Shown here: piece after piece, positions 17,291 to 27,111 of the stretch | Layout: each line of letters starts with the position of its first letter | Numbering within the stretch: position 1 is the stretch's first letter | Assembly (NCBI RefSeq): GCF_947500325.1 | Contig: NZ_CANMRQ010000008.1 | Location: forward strand, 124,001-188,000 | Origin: an uncultured Lacinutrix sp. | Lineage (GTDB): Bacteria; Bacteroidota; Bacteroidia; Flavobacteriales; Flavobacteriaceae | Length of the DNA stretch: 64,000 nucleotides | Reading direction: 5' to 3' | Notes under the pieces: generated by a model | The model's database searches: none | What the model was told of the DNA's origin: nothing | Seen by the model: the letters and a program-made list of their open reading frames with translations, nothing else | Program-made: the position numbers and the translations under genes

Positions 17291-20200
17291 AACTAAATTT
17301 AAGTTTACATCATATTCAAACGCCCCCATATCAACTGTAGCATCTACTATACGAGTGTTTCCGTTTAAATCTTCAACTACAGTAACTGATAAAGAGGCAT
17401 TACTTCCTGCGTTTATAGCTGGAGAACTTGCTTGTAATGTATAATCATTATTTATAGTATCCCTAAATAATGGATCACTACTTGCTCCTCCTATCATGCC
17501 AAGTTCAACAATACTATTGTTTACCACAGAAAAAGATGTTGTAATTGCAATAGGGAAACCTGTACCAGATCCATTTCCATAAATAATACTATTTTCAATG
17601 GTACTATTTGAAGCTTGAACCATTGTAATAACATTATCATTAACACCTATATTATTAGATAATGTTGAGTTGATCATTTCAAATTCTAAGGCCGTATTAT
17701 TTCCTCCTGTGCTAGCACCTAAATATAAACAAGATGAATTGTTAGCAGAAGTATTATTGTAAAACAAACTATTTACAATAGATCCTTTTGCATAAAGATT
17801 GAACTGTTGAGCTCCAGAAAATAGCATTGCTGTTAAATCTTGAGAATAATTATCTCTAATAATACACGATTCAAAATCTACATCATGAGTTAAGTTTGAT
17901 ACTCCACAAGGCGTAAAAGGCGAATATACAGCAACACTAACACCTGAGTTGTTTTCAAGTATACAGTTTTTGAATTGAGCTGTTAAACTACTACCCGAAA
18001 CATATGGGTTAACATAAATTGCTCCTCCTCTTAAATCATAAGATTGATCTATTGCTGGAGTTGAACAACTATTATTTGCAGTACCATTTGCATTCCCACT
18101 AGTTATTGTAAAACCATCTACTAAAACATTTTGAGCATTTCCTCTAATTGAGACTACATGATATGAATTATCTTGTCGTGTTGCCTCTGTATCAAGAATA
18201 TTAGCATTATCATCTCCATTTAAATCTCCTGATAATATGGTCGTATTTATTTTAGGTTCTCTTTGAGACACATTAGTTTCTGTTCCATTAAAACCTCCAT
18301 ACACACTAACTTCACTAGGTATTACATACGTTGCTTTTCTAGTATCAACATCTAAAGTACTTGGTTTATATGTTCCTTTGGCAACCCAAACAGGAGTTTC
18401 ATTCGTAGCAATAGCTAAAGCATCTTCAAGATTATTAAAAGCATCAGTCCACGAAGAACCATTATTCAACCCCGTTGCTGTATCATCAACAAACAATACA
18501 GGATTAACAGTTGTAAAAGTACCATTAGATGAATAGGTTCCTGAAGAAGACACACATGAAGCTCTCACAACAATATTATAGGTGGTATTAGGATCTAATC
18601 CTGTTATTGTATATGGATTACTTACATTTGACACTAAAACGACATTTAATGTACCTATAGGATTGTATTGAATATCCCAAACAGTTTCTGATCCTCCTGG
18701 AGTCCATGATACATCAACAGTTGTGAATGTTTCGTTATTACTATTTATATTGGTTGGTATACCTGAACATTCTAAATTCCCATATTCGTATGCTCCCATA
18801 TCTACTATAGTATTCACAAAACGATCTCCTCCACTGATATCATTTAAGATTGTATTTGAGATATAACTATTATCACCAGCATCAATTGCTGGAGAACCTG
18901 TATTTAATTGAAACAAATCGGCGCTACTATTTATAAACAAAGGATCTACATCTATTGCTCCTTGTTGCCCTCCTTCTACAATACTATTAGATACTACAGA
19001 ACCAGAAGTTGTAATTGTAAATGGTGTTGTACTTCCATTATCATAAATAATAGAATTTCTTATTCTACTGTTTGATGCTTGAGCCATTTCAACAACATTT
19101 CCAGCAACGCCTGTATTATTAGCAAAAGTTGAATTAATGACACTAACATTCATCCCAGAAGTATTTCCGTTATTCGTTGTACTTGCAACTAATGACAAAC
19201 AAGATGAACCATTTACAGATGTATTATCATAAAACAAGCTATTCGTTATTGTTCCATAAGCATTATAGCCTTGACCTGTAGATCCATGATATTGAAACGC
19301 TGAAGAATTTAAAGAATAATTATTTTTAATTATACAGCTTGTAAAGTTACCTGTAAAGTCTCTATTGTGAGTTGCTGCGTTTATGGGACCAAAACCTGCA
19401 AAAACACTGTTGTTTGTTGCTGAGTTTTTTTCTAAAATACAATTTTGAATCGTTGCTGTTGTATTTTCTCCTGTTACAACTGGGTTTAAATAAATGGCAG
19501 CTCCTTTTGAATCTGAAAATTGCGTAAGAACAGATCCCCAAGTTACTGTGCTTCCGTTAGCATTTCCTCCTGAAATTGTAAATCCATCAATTAACACATC
19601 GCTAATATTTCTTCTCATACTCACAACATGATAAGCATTGTCTTGTCGAGTAGCTTCCGTATCGGTAATAACACTATTATCATCTCCATTTAAATCTCCA
19701 CTTAATATTGTAAGATATGCTTCAACATCTCTTTCAGAAATAGTAGTTTCAGTTGCATTAAATCCTCCATAAACTTTTGTTCCTGTTAATACATTAAAAG
19801 TTGCTTTTCTCGAATTTACGTTTGTTGTAGTTGGAACATAAGTTCCTTGGGCAACCCAAACTTGATCATTTCCTGTAGCAATTGCTAAGGCATCTTCCAG
19901 TTTTAAAAAAGCATCATTCCAGGTTGTTCCATTATCTGCTCCTAGAGCAGCATGATTAACATAAATAATACTTCCACTTAATGTTGTGAAATTTGTTGCT
20001 AACGTCCAAGCTGATGGAGTACCGTTACAATTCCCTTGTAGATACACATCATAAGATGTATTAGGATTTAATCCTGTTATCGTTTGTGTATTTCCTGAAA
20101 TGTTAATTATATCTGTTCCAAAGGAAAAAGGAAATCCAAATTGCACATATCGCAATGTTGTATTTGTTGAAGAAGATGTCCAAGATACCTCTGCTGCATT

Positions 20201-20341
20201 TGGAGCAATGTTATATATAGAAACATTATCTGGTAAACATGTTAACCTATATTCTCTATCTAAATTTGGATTTGAATTTGAAGTCTTTGCGTAAGTAGTC
20301 AAGCTTACAAATAGTAATAATAAAAGTAGTTTTGATTTCAT
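16490..20341 (-). CDS. Giant secreted protein: Fn3 and beta-helix units, dockerin-like C-terminal module
   Basis: The 1283-residue protein begins at the ATG giving MKSKLLLLLLFVSL. It consists of two similar units. Each has a fibronectin type III domain (about 34-130 and 535-625) followed by a right-handed beta-helix region of choice-of-anchor type (starting YVNHAALGADNGTTW and FVDDTATGLNNGSSW). Each helix region shares ILSGDLNGDD and EATRQDN. The last 265 residues are the shared C-terminal module with two EF-hand-like motifs and the end QLPEGANN. No type A or B sorting domain is present. It may bind or process polysaccharide, or act as an adhesin; no catalytic residues can be assigned. An exact TAnnTTTG match lies at 20360-20367 on the minus strand. 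Confidence 0.8.
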   Translation of the reverse strand: MKSKLLLLLLFVSLTTYAKTSNSNPNLDREYRLTCLPDNVSIYNIAPNAAEVSWTSSSTNTTLRYVQFGFPFSFGTDIINISGNTQTITGLNPNTSYDVYLQGNCNGTPSAWTLATNFTTLSGSIIYVNHAALGADNGTTWNDAFLKLEDALAIATGNDQVWVAQGTYVPTTTNVNSRKATFNVLTGTKVYGGFNATETTISERDVEAYLTILSGDLNGDDNSVITDTEATRQDNAYHVVSMRRNISDVLIDGFTISGGNANGSTVTWGSVLTQFSDSKGAAIYLNPVVTGENTTATIQNCILEKNSATNNSVFAGFGPINAATHNRDFTGNFTSCIIKNNYSLNSSAFQYHGSTGQGYNAYGTITNSLFYDNTSVNGSSCLSLVASTTNNGNTSGMNVSVINSTFANNTGVAGNVVEMAQASNSRIRNSIIYDNGSTTPFTITTSGSVVSNSIVEGGQQGAIDVDPLFINSSADLFQLNTGSPAIDAGDNSYISNTILNDISGGDRFVNTIVDMGAYEYGNLECSGIPTNINSNNETFTTVDVSWTPGGSETVWDIQYNPIGTLNVVLVSNVSNPYTITGLDPNTTYNIVVRASCVSSSGTYSSNGTFTTVNPVLFVDDTATGLNNGSSWTDAFNNLEDALAIATNETPVWVAKGTYKPSTLDVDTRKATYVIPSEVSVYGGFNGTETNVSQREPKINTTILSGDLNGDDNANILDTEATRQDNSYHVVSIRGNAQNVLVDGFTITSGNANGTANNSCSTPAIDQSYDLRGGAIYVNPYVSGSSLTAQFKNCILENNSGVSVAVYSPFTPCGVSNLTHDVDFESCIIRDNYSQDLTAMLFSGAQQFNLYAKGSIVNSLFYNNTSANNSSCLYLGASTGGNNTALEFEMINSTLSNNIGVNDNVITMVQASNSTIENSIIYGNGSGTGFPIAITTSFSVVNNSIVELGMIGGASSDPLFRDTINNDYTLQASSPAINAGSNASLSVTVVEDLNGNTRIVDATVDMGAFEYDVNLNLVVNPKIFLQGAALNPNTGEETLMRDGLRVANLIPTTSPYTDALICNANVFTVTGNDAIVDWVWVELRDATTNTAVIASQSALLQRDGNIVGIDGVSSLVFNVIAGNYFVAIKHRNHLGIMTLGTVALNQTLTTIDFTDANNQITYGTDAQSTFGMPTGIVAMWAGDTNGDGRLNYSGALSDVPGIRGQVFNDPNNSVFGGPPVASYQSQGYYGTDVDMDGLTVYSGGTSDVLHVRNNIFNNPSNSVFGGPPTSTYLFTQQLPEGANN

Positions 20342-20359
20342 AGTATATAGTTTATGAAA

Positions 20360-20367
20360 CAAAATTA
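20360..20367 (-). promoter_or_regulatory. Candidate -7 element for the beta-helix gene
   Basis: On the minus strand this reads TAATTTTG, an exact TAnnTTTG match, 18 bp before the start codon at 20341. A CAA at 20395 (TTG on the minus strand) is 27 bp further, slightly too far for a standard -33 element. Confidence 0.45.
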
Positions 20368-20432
20368 CTAGCTAGAACTATTAAAAATTTAAGTCAATTT
20401 CTGAAAGTCTCTTTTGGGTTTCTAAAAGCATA

Positions 20433-21185
20433 CTAACCTATATTTTGTACAATGGTTAAAAACTCTTCTTTTTTATCTTTAGAAATAGACACTGTTTCAC
20501 TATTATCCATAACAATATAACCGCCATCTTTTTTTGAATACTCTTGAATATATTTTAAGTTAATTAAATAAGATCTATGAGGCTTATAAAAAGTTGTTTT
20601 ACTTTCTAATAACTTAACAAAGTGTTTTAATGGCTTACTTATTAAGATTTCTCTATTATCCTGTAATGAAATGTTAGTATACATCCCATCAGCTTTTAAC
20701 ATAATTATATCATCTAAATTCACGAACTTAATACCATCAGCTATAGGTAACGCTATTTTATTAAAATTAGCATTACTTAAACTTTTTTTAAGCTCTTCTA
20801 ATTTTATGTTTATTTGAGATTTTCCTATATTATTTATAACCTTTTCTACTGCTTCTTGCAATTTATCTACTCGTAAAGGCTTTAGTAAATAATCTATTGC
20901 AGATAACTCAAAAGCTTGAATTGCATATTCACTGTAAGCTGTTGTAAAGATAATTTCAAAAGTATGATCTTTTTTGTCTATAAAATCAAAAATCTCTAAA
21001 CCAGAATGTTGCGGCATTTCAATATCTAAAAAAACAATTTCTGGCGCACTTTTTTTTATAATATTCACTCCTGAAAGCAAATCTTCAGCTGTAAAAATGG
21101 AATTTATATTTGAGCAGTTCTCTTCTATTAATGTCTGTAGCAATTTTCTTGCCTTTGGTTCGTCGTCTATTATTAATACATTCAT
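20433..21185 (-). CDS. LytTR-family response regulator
   Basis: The 250-residue protein has a receiver domain with the acidic pocket Asp7/Asp8 and phospho-acceptor Asp54 (VFLDIEMP), Thr/Ser and Lys positions in FTTAYSEYAI and LLKPLR, followed by a C-terminal LytTR DNA-binding domain (KADGMYTNI, FYKPHRSYLINLKYI). It starts two bases after the sensor kinase gene stop, so they form a two-component pair. It lies just upstream of the secreted block at 13656-20341, which is a plausible but unproven target. Confidence 0.93.
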   Translation of the reverse strand: MNVLIIDDEPKARKLLQTLIEENCSNINSIFTAEDLLSGVNIIKKSAPEIVFLDIEMPQHSGLEIFDFIDKKDHTFEIIFTTAYSEYAIQAFELSAIDYLLKPLRVDKLQEAVEKVINNIGKSQINIKLEELKKSLSNANFNKIALPIADGIKFVNLDDIIMLKADGMYTNISLQDNREILISKPLKHFVKLLESKTTFYKPHRSYLINLKYIQEYSKKDGGYIVMDNSETVSISKDKKEEFLTIVQNIG

Positions 21186-21187
21186 AA

Positions 21188-24088
21188 CTAATCAATTGTA
21201 TATGGAATACTAATCTCCACTTTGGTTCCTATAGCGCTTTCATTTTCAAATAAATCAGTAATTATTACTCCTACTTCTTTTTCTTTTCCATAGTTTAACA
21301 AATCTAATCTATCTTCTGTTGCCTTTGTTGCAAAAGGCTTATGGTTTTTGTAACTTCTAGCTTTCATTCTCTTAGCTTTATCTCTTCCAACGCCATTATC
21401 TAGAATAATACATTTTATTAATTTAGCTTCTTTATTTATAATGAAATTTATTTCTAAATTTCGATTATCTTTTCTATGCAGTAATCCATGCTTTAAAGCA
21501 TTTTCTACATATGGTTGCACGAGCATTGTAGGTATTAAAACATTATTAGCATTTAAAGTTCCCGAAACTGTTGTTGAATAATATAATTTATCTTCAAAAC
21601 GCAATTTTTCTAATTCTAAATACATTTCTAAACAATCTATTTCTTCTTGTAAAGTAATATTTCCTTTTGTACTATGATTAAGGTAAGTACGAATTAAATC
21701 TGCGAATTTCCCTAAATAATCACTAGCCAATTTTTTCTGATTTAAAACAATATATTCCTGAATAGAATTAAGTGCATTAAATATAAAATGAGGATTCATT
21801 TGAGAACGTAAATTTTCTAATTTTAAAGCTACCAATTGTCCCTCTACTTCAACTTGTTTAAGTTCTTTTAAACGTAATTTCTCTTTACGTTTTGCCTTTA
21901 CCCTAAAGAATACTACAACTCCAATTATAGTTAACAAAGCAATTAAGGAACTAAACCACCAACGTTTCCAATATGGTAACTTAACATTGATACGAAACTG
22001 TATTGGATTAGTATAGAAATCTTCAAAAACGTTTTTTGCTCTTACTTTAAAAACATGCTTTCCACTAGGTAAACTGTTAAAGTTTACGTTATGTTTTCCT
22101 AAATCTAATGAAACCCATCCTGCATCTGACCCTTCTAAATTATATTCAAATTGGTATTCTTTTAAAGATTTAAATCCATTAATCATGAAACTTACATCTA
22201 ATACATTTTTAGAATAATCTATTTCATATTCATCCTTAACTTTCTGAAGTTGATTTTCAATTTTAATTTTTGAAAAATATAACTCGGGAATAAAAATTGA
22301 TTTCTTCTTTTTATCTATAGGAAATCTAAAAATCCCTGTCATTGTTTGGTACCAAACATACTTATCTGTAACCTGAAGTTTTAAAATACGTGGCTGAATA
22401 ATACCATCTCTATATCCAAAATTTATAAATTCCTCCGTTTTATAATTATAACTTTGAATTCCTTTTCTAGTCGCAATCCATAAGTTGTCTTCATTAGCGT
22501 CTAATGCCGTTATGTTTTTATCTAAGAGACCATTAGAATCATATAGTGCTCTAATTATTTTTCCTTTTTCAACAAGGTATAATCCCCAATTAGGTCTACT
22601 CAACCATACTTTATCTGTATTATTGTGGTTTGCAACCCCGTTTATTAAAAACCCTTTATTGTTATTCTTAACTATTTCTAAATCATTATTTATATCACTA
22701 CTCCATTTACATCCTTCTTTAGCCCATATATAAAAATGTCCAGATTTAGTAGTAACGACTTCTCTCGATCTACCAGAGAAACTTTTAAGGGTTTTAAAAT
22801 CATTATCAACAATTCTTGTTCTACCTGGCGTAGTAACAATGTAAGCGTTATCATTTAATCTTTCTACATTTTTTGGCGCTTCATCAAAAACCTGTTTAAA
22901 TATTTTTAGATTAACTGGATCGAATAGTTCTAATTCTGAATTATTAAATAACAAGCCTCTATCTTTAAAGGCATCATAGTATAATTTTTGATTTAAAAAA
23001 CGATCTATTTTTCTAGAAATATGCTTGCCTCCTTTTAAATCTACAACATTTAATTCATCATGATTTGAAACATAGTTAATTAAATCATCATTAATAACAG
23101 TAAAAGAAGATATTACACCATGATTAAACGATTCATTTTTAATACGCTCCACACTTGGATCTGGCAGAATATATAAACCATTATTAACGGTAGAAAAAAT
23201 ATAGTTCCCATTACGATCAATAATTACATCTGTAACGTTTTTACCTTTTAAAAAATGATTTTCTAATACTAATTTACCTTTAACCGTATTATATTGATAA
23301 GCTCCATCTGCTGTAAAAAACCAGAATGAGTTTTTATTTTTTTTTAAATGATTTATTGCAATACGATTATTAATCGCATTAAAAACTGAAGTTGATTTAA
23401 TTCCTAACGAATCTACTTTATAAAATGAATTTTTATTGTCTACTAAAAACCTAATATATAAATCTCTACCATCATTAAACAAATTAGAATATCTTGCTCT
23501 AGGCGTTTCCTTTTCCTGTCTATACAATGGAGTTAATAAGTCTTTTTTTACTTCATATAATACATCTTCATTAAAAATATATTTCCTTCCTTTAAATTCA
23601 TGTAAATTTGAATGATGGTGTACTAAATTTGGAATATCAACTTTATATATAGTCTTTTTATTAATTTTATAAAAACCTGTAAATGTGTTAACATGAATAG
23701 TATCGTTTATTATATCAAATTCGGTCACTCTATTACCTACTCTATCTCTTAAATCTGTATAAAAATGAACTTTACCATCTTCAATGTAGTAATAATCTGA
23801 ATTCATTGTAGTATACCATAACCTTCCTTTGTTATCAAACTGAATTCCAAAAGCTGATGCCCCTTTTTGCTCAGGATGAGTATAACTCACAAAAACTTCT
23901 CCATCATAACTATATACACCAGAATTTGTAGCTAACCATAATAAACCATTTTCATCTTCTAACAATCTATAGACTTCCTTATCTGGTAAGCCTTCATTTT
24001 CAGAAAAATGTATATATACAGACTGCTGAGCTTTCATTAAAAATGAAGCAAAACATAATAAATAAAAAAAGAAAAATTTATTATTCAA
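21188..24088 (-). CDS. Sensor histidine kinase with periplasmic propeller (LytS/His_kinase type)
   Basis: The 966-residue protein has a signal sequence (MNNKFFFFYLLCFASFLMKAQ shown by its first 21 codons, cleavage near AQQ) and a large periplasmic part with repeated Reg_prop elements (ENGLLWLATNSGVYSYDG type). A Y_Y_Y-like domain follows (LKEYQFEYNLEG, LPSGKHVFKVRAKN), then a transmembrane helix near residues 710-730. The kinase core has the phospho-accepting His767 in NPHFIFNALNS and an ATPase domain with ENALKHGL and DNGVGR. The sensed ligand is unknown; propeller sensors of this type in Bacteroidota often bind glycans. It is co-transcribed with the LytTR regulator. Confidence 0.92.
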   Translation of the reverse strand: MNNKFFFFYLLCFASFLMKAQQSVYIHFSENEGLPDKEVYRLLEDENGLLWLATNSGVYSYDGEVFVSYTHPEQKGASAFGIQFDNKGRLWYTTMNSDYYYIEDGKVHFYTDLRDRVGNRVTEFDIINDTIHVNTFTGFYKINKKTIYKVDIPNLVHHHSNLHEFKGRKYIFNEDVLYEVKKDLLTPLYRQEKETPRARYSNLFNDGRDLYIRFLVDNKNSFYKVDSLGIKSTSVFNAINNRIAINHLKKNKNSFWFFTADGAYQYNTVKGKLVLENHFLKGKNVTDVIIDRNGNYIFSTVNNGLYILPDPSVERIKNESFNHGVISSFTVINDDLINYVSNHDELNVVDLKGGKHISRKIDRFLNQKLYYDAFKDRGLLFNNSELELFDPVNLKIFKQVFDEAPKNVERLNDNAYIVTTPGRTRIVDNDFKTLKSFSGRSREVVTTKSGHFYIWAKEGCKWSSDINNDLEIVKNNNKGFLINGVANHNNTDKVWLSRPNWGLYLVEKGKIIRALYDSNGLLDKNITALDANEDNLWIATRKGIQSYNYKTEEFINFGYRDGIIQPRILKLQVTDKYVWYQTMTGIFRFPIDKKKKSIFIPELYFSKIKIENQLQKVKDEYEIDYSKNVLDVSFMINGFKSLKEYQFEYNLEGSDAGWVSLDLGKHNVNFNSLPSGKHVFKVRAKNVFEDFYTNPIQFRINVKLPYWKRWWFSSLIALLTIIGVVVFFRVKAKRKEKLRLKELKQVEVEGQLVALKLENLRSQMNPHFIFNALNSIQEYIVLNQKKLASDYLGKFADLIRTYLNHSTKGNITLQEEIDCLEMYLELEKLRFEDKLYYSTTVSGTLNANNVLIPTMLVQPYVENALKHGLLHRKDNRNLEINFIINKEAKLIKCIILDNGVGRDKAKRMKARSYKNHKPFATKATEDRLDLLNYGKEKEVGVIITDLFENESAIGTKVEISIPYTID

Positions 24089-24185
24089 TAGTATGAAGGT
24101 ATTAAAATTCTAAAATACAATTTTGCATACTACTATTACATATAAAACTGCTAAAACGCCCATTACAATTGCTAAAAACGCGTAT

Positions 24186-25169
24186 TTAGTTTATAGGAAA
24201 ATTATTTAAAACTAAAGTTTGTAATTCTTTAAGTTCGTTCTCAAAGATGAGATAAGCACTTAACTCATTATGCTTAATTAAAAATTGTTTTACATTTTCA
24301 ATTCCCATAGCTTGAAATGCTGTAGCATAACCATCTGCTAGCGTACAATTATCTGCAATAACAGAAACACTTAAAATATTAGTTCTTGTAGGATACCCAG
24401 TTTTAGTATTTATTATATGAGCATAACGATTACCGTTATCATCAAGTTTAAACTTCCTATATGTTCCTGATGTAGCCATTGCTTTGTTTTTTAAAACAAA
24501 AACTTGGTCATAGCTTTGAGACCCATCAAAATTGGGGTTTTCGATACCTATAGTCCAGCCACTTTGTTTTTCAATATTCTTACCTTTAGATCGTAATTCT
24601 CCTCCAATATTAACCATATAGTTTTTTATGTTTTTATCTTCTAAAAACTCGCCTATTACATCTACTGCGTATCCTTTAGCAATGGCATTAAAATCTATAT
24701 ATGGTTTAGGCTCTTTTTTTTCTAATGTATTATTATTTAACAATATTCTATCGAAACCTACAAATCGCATTAAGCTATCTACTTTAATACTATCTAGTTT
24801 TGTCTTATTCTTTTCTGAACCAAAATTCCATGCATTAACTAACTTCCCAATTGTAGGATCAAAAACACCATCTGTTTCTTTATATATTTTCTTTGATGTA
24901 TTAAATACTTTTACAAAATGAGAATCAACGACATTTAGTTCATGCTTATTTACTTTTGAAATATCTGAATTAGCTTGATAGTTTGACATAGACTTATTAA
25001 TTATATAGAAGATACTATCAAATGACTTTTGATAATTTCGACTATTTTTAGAAGTATATGTAACCTCGTAAAATGTACCAAATATAGGACCCGAAACCGA
25101 AGTATTTCTGGGTTCAGATTTACAAGAGAACAAAAAAACTATACTAAGTAATAAATAGTAATATCGCAT
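24186..25169 (-). CDS. apbE: ApbE flavin transferase lipoprotein
   Basis: The 327-residue lipoprotein (lipobox LFSC, Cys16) attaches FMN from FAD to a Thr of target proteins, including NqrB and NqrC. Family signatures are present: the N-terminal GTFYEVTY, YQANSDISKVN, DFNAIAKGYAVDVI, NYMVNIGGELRSKG, and TLADGYATAFQAMG near the Mg2+ site. The targets NqrB and NqrC are encoded at 44726-45937 and 43977-44723, so this gene is functionally tied to the nqr operon although about 16 kb away. It directly abuts the preceding small gene (25170-25547) with no gap. Confidence 0.93.
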   Translation of the reverse strand: MRYYYLLLSIVFLFSCKSEPRNTSVSGPIFGTFYEVTYTSKNSRNYQKSFDSIFYIINKSMSNYQANSDISKVNKHELNVVDSHFVKVFNTSKKIYKETDGVFDPTIGKLVNAWNFGSEKNKTKLDSIKVDSLMRFVGFDRILLNNNTLEKKEPKPYIDFNAIAKGYAVDVIGEFLEDKNIKNYMVNIGGELRSKGKNIEKQSGWTIGIENPNFDGSQSYDQVFVLKNKAMATSGTYRKFKLDDNGNRYAHIINTKTGYPTRTNILSVSVIADNCTLADGYATAFQAMGIENVKQFLIKHNELSAYLIFENELKELQTLVLNNFPIN

Positions 25170-25547
25170 TTAGTTTAAATTCGTTTCTAACACTTGTATA
25201 CCATTATATTCAATAAGATATTCTTCATTTAAATATATAGGTAAATCTTCTCCTTTTGGGTTGCCTAAACCAACACCAGCATATAATACTTTAGCATTAT
25301 TTGATCTAGCGTGCTCTTTAAAAGATTCCATCCATACTACATCATAATTATTTGCATTATCTGGTAGTATTACAGCTTTTACAATAACAAAAAAGTATTG
25401 TTTATTAGCATCCATGCATACAAATTGAGGATGTTTTTTTAGTTTGCTATTAATAGCTATAAATTCAAAACCGCGTTTCTCCAAATCTTTACCAACATGA
25501 TTCATTGCTAAGTTGTGCAGTTCTTGTAATGTTAAAGCTTTATTCAT
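25170..25547 (-). CDS. Small conserved protein upstream of apbE
   Basis: The 125-residue protein starts at MNKALTLQELHNLAMN; an upstream start adds five residues and is less likely. Its stop is immediately adjacent to the apbE start, so they are co-transcribed. It has no signal peptide, membrane segment or catalytic motif that I can see. From memory, similar small proteins next to flavobacterial apbE and nqrF are often labelled 'NQR subunit F' by automated annotation, but it has no FeS, FAD or NADH motif and is not NqrF. A role in NQR assembly would fit the context but is inference. Confidence 0.7.
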   Translation of the reverse strand: MNKALTLQELHNLAMNHVGKDLEKRGFEFIAINSKLKKHPQFVCMDANKQYFFVIVKAVILPDNANNYDVVWMESFKEHARSNNAKVLYAGVGLGNPKGEDLPIYLNEEYLIEYNGIQVLETNLN

Positions 25548-25615
25548 AGCACAAAAATACAATAAAGCTTTGGTAATGAAAAGAGCTCTGGTGTTTCAGT
25601 TTAAATAGACAAAAG

Positions 25616-26479
25616 TTAATCTTTAAACCTAACGAATTTTGAATTTGAAAAAGTATAGTTAGATACTGGTATTACTGCATTCATTTTTAAATTATACCAA
25701 GGGGAAATTAAATTATCTTCAAGGTTTTTTACTAAATGTACGCTTTGAGCTGGTGTATTACCTTGAAAGAGTAAAAACAACTTTTCACCGTTTTCATTAA
25801 TAACTTCATCTGCAAGCATTACAATATGACCTGGACTACCCCCTTTTATTAACATATCTCCAATCTTTAACTCTTTAACATCATGAATTAACTCAAGCTC
25901 ATTATATAATGATAAAGTTCCTGAATACATGTAAATTAAATTTAAGTACTTATAAAAGTTCGTCTTTGTATAATCTGCTTTTTTAGTTTTATTAAAAGTT
26001 ACTTTATTACCATTTATTATAGGTCTATAACCTTCAGCATATTTTTTCCATGAACAATAGTCTCCAGAAGTAAAATTAAAACCTATTTCTTCTTTCCTGT
26101 TATGATTCCATAGGTATTCGCTTCTTATTCTTATTAAAGCATCTGCACATTGCTGTAAACCATTTTTAGGAACTGGAATATCTAGAATCCCAATATGTCC
26201 CTTTTGCCAAAAGTATTCAGAATTATCATAGTTTATAATCTTACTTCCAAAAGGTTTTAATTTATAGTTACGTAAATACTCTTCAAAAGAATCTTTAGAA
26301 TATTCAACCCTTTTATATCCTTCAGGGATACTAACTCTAGATTTAATTGTAAGGCTATCTACATTTATTAAAGATGTTTTTTCTACATATGCATTAACAA
26401 CATGTTTAACAGGTTTAAACTGATATGATAACGTAATTATAAGAGCCACAAATAAAATTATAAGTAATATCTTTTTCAT
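25616..26479 (-). CDS. DUF4846 family exported protein
   Basis: The 287-residue protein has an N-terminal hydrophobic signal or anchor (residues 4-18). The body matches the DUF4846 pattern as I remember it: IPEGYKR, YLRNYKLKPFGS, QQCADALIRIRSEYLW, FTSGDYCSWKKYAEGYRP and the conserved GGSPGHIVMLAD. The Cys in GDYC and the His in PGHIV might suggest a thiol hydrolase-like fold, but no activity is established to my knowledge. It faces the divergent gene at 26591 across 111 bp. Confidence 0.75.
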   Translation of the reverse strand: MKKILLIILFVALIITLSYQFKPVKHVVNAYVEKTSLINVDSLTIKSRVSIPEGYKRVEYSKDSFEEYLRNYKLKPFGSKIINYDNSEYFWQKGHIGILDIPVPKNGLQQCADALIRIRSEYLWNHNRKEEIGFNFTSGDYCSWKKYAEGYRPIINGNKVTFNKTKKADYTKTNFYKYLNLIYMYSGTLSLYNELELIHDVKELKIGDMLIKGGSPGHIVMLADEVINENGEKLFLLFQGNTPAQSVHLVKNLEDNLISPWYNLKMNAVIPVSNYTFSNSKFVRFKD

Positions 26480-26590
26480 ATATAGTGCTTTACAAAATGA
26501 GAAGTTTAACTAATAAAACATCCTTTTAAAGAAATTATTATTTAGTTAAAAACTATTATTTGTAATTTAATCAAGTAAATGTAATGCTAT

Positions 26591-27040
26591 ATGAAAATCC
26601 CTCAACGATTAGAATCGGCTTTAACTAAATTATACAAAGCGTTTCATAATGATGAATTAGACCCAGAATTTTGTACTAAGTGTGCCGTAGGTAATATATG
26701 TGATAATAATGATTCATGGCAATATCTTACTGATTTTCACGGTTCGGTAGTATTAAACTATGTTGGTTTAGTAAATCAAAACTTCAATAGAAAATTTCAT
26801 GGTTACTCACCATTAGAACTTCTTCAAATTGAAGCTTATTTCTTAGCTGGTTGTGGTTATGAGTTACCTATTGATGGAAAAAACAAAAAACCCAATAATC
26901 CAAAAGACAAAGCAATACTTTTTAATGGTCTTTGTGCTGTTGTTAGTTATTTATGTGAATTAGATCAAATAGATAATATTATGGACTACAAACGATTATT
27001 TGAATACGAAAATAAAGTACCACTATTAGTTTTTGAGTAA
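26591..27040 (+). CDS. Conserved small Cys-containing protein of unknown function
   Basis: The 149-residue soluble protein has CTKCAVGNIC near residues 28-37, a CxxC followed by a third Cys, plus GCGYELP near residue 95. That could bind a metal, but it is not a known zinc finger. No signal peptide or membrane segment is present. Like the gene at 25170, it resembles flavobacterial proteins that sit near nqr/apbE loci. It is convergent with the small beta-sandwich gene and shares a bidirectional terminator with it. Confidence 0.75.
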   Translation: MKIPQRLESALTKLYKAFHNDELDPEFCTKCAVGNICDNNDSWQYLTDFHGSVVLNYVGLVNQNFNRKFHGYSPLELLQIEAYFLAGCGYELPIDGKNKKPNNPKDKAILFNGLCAVVSYLCELDQIDNIMDYKRLFEYENKVPLLVFE

Positions 27041-27055
27041 CATACTTTATAAAAT

Positions 27056-27089
27056 AAAAAAGCCAATTGAAATTTCAATTGGCTTTTTT
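27056..27089. terminator. Bidirectional intrinsic terminator
   Basis: A6, GCCAATTGAAA / TTTCAATTGGC, T6. A perfect palindromic stem between the convergent genes ending at 27040 and 27112. Confidence 0.92.
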
Positions 27090-27111
27090 ATTTTATAAAG
27101 AGTAATTTAAA

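Noticed and set aside
25170-25547. Calling the small gene before apbE an NqrF subunit
   Set aside because: It lacks the FeS Cys motif and the FAD and NADH sites; the true NqrF is at 41274-42581.
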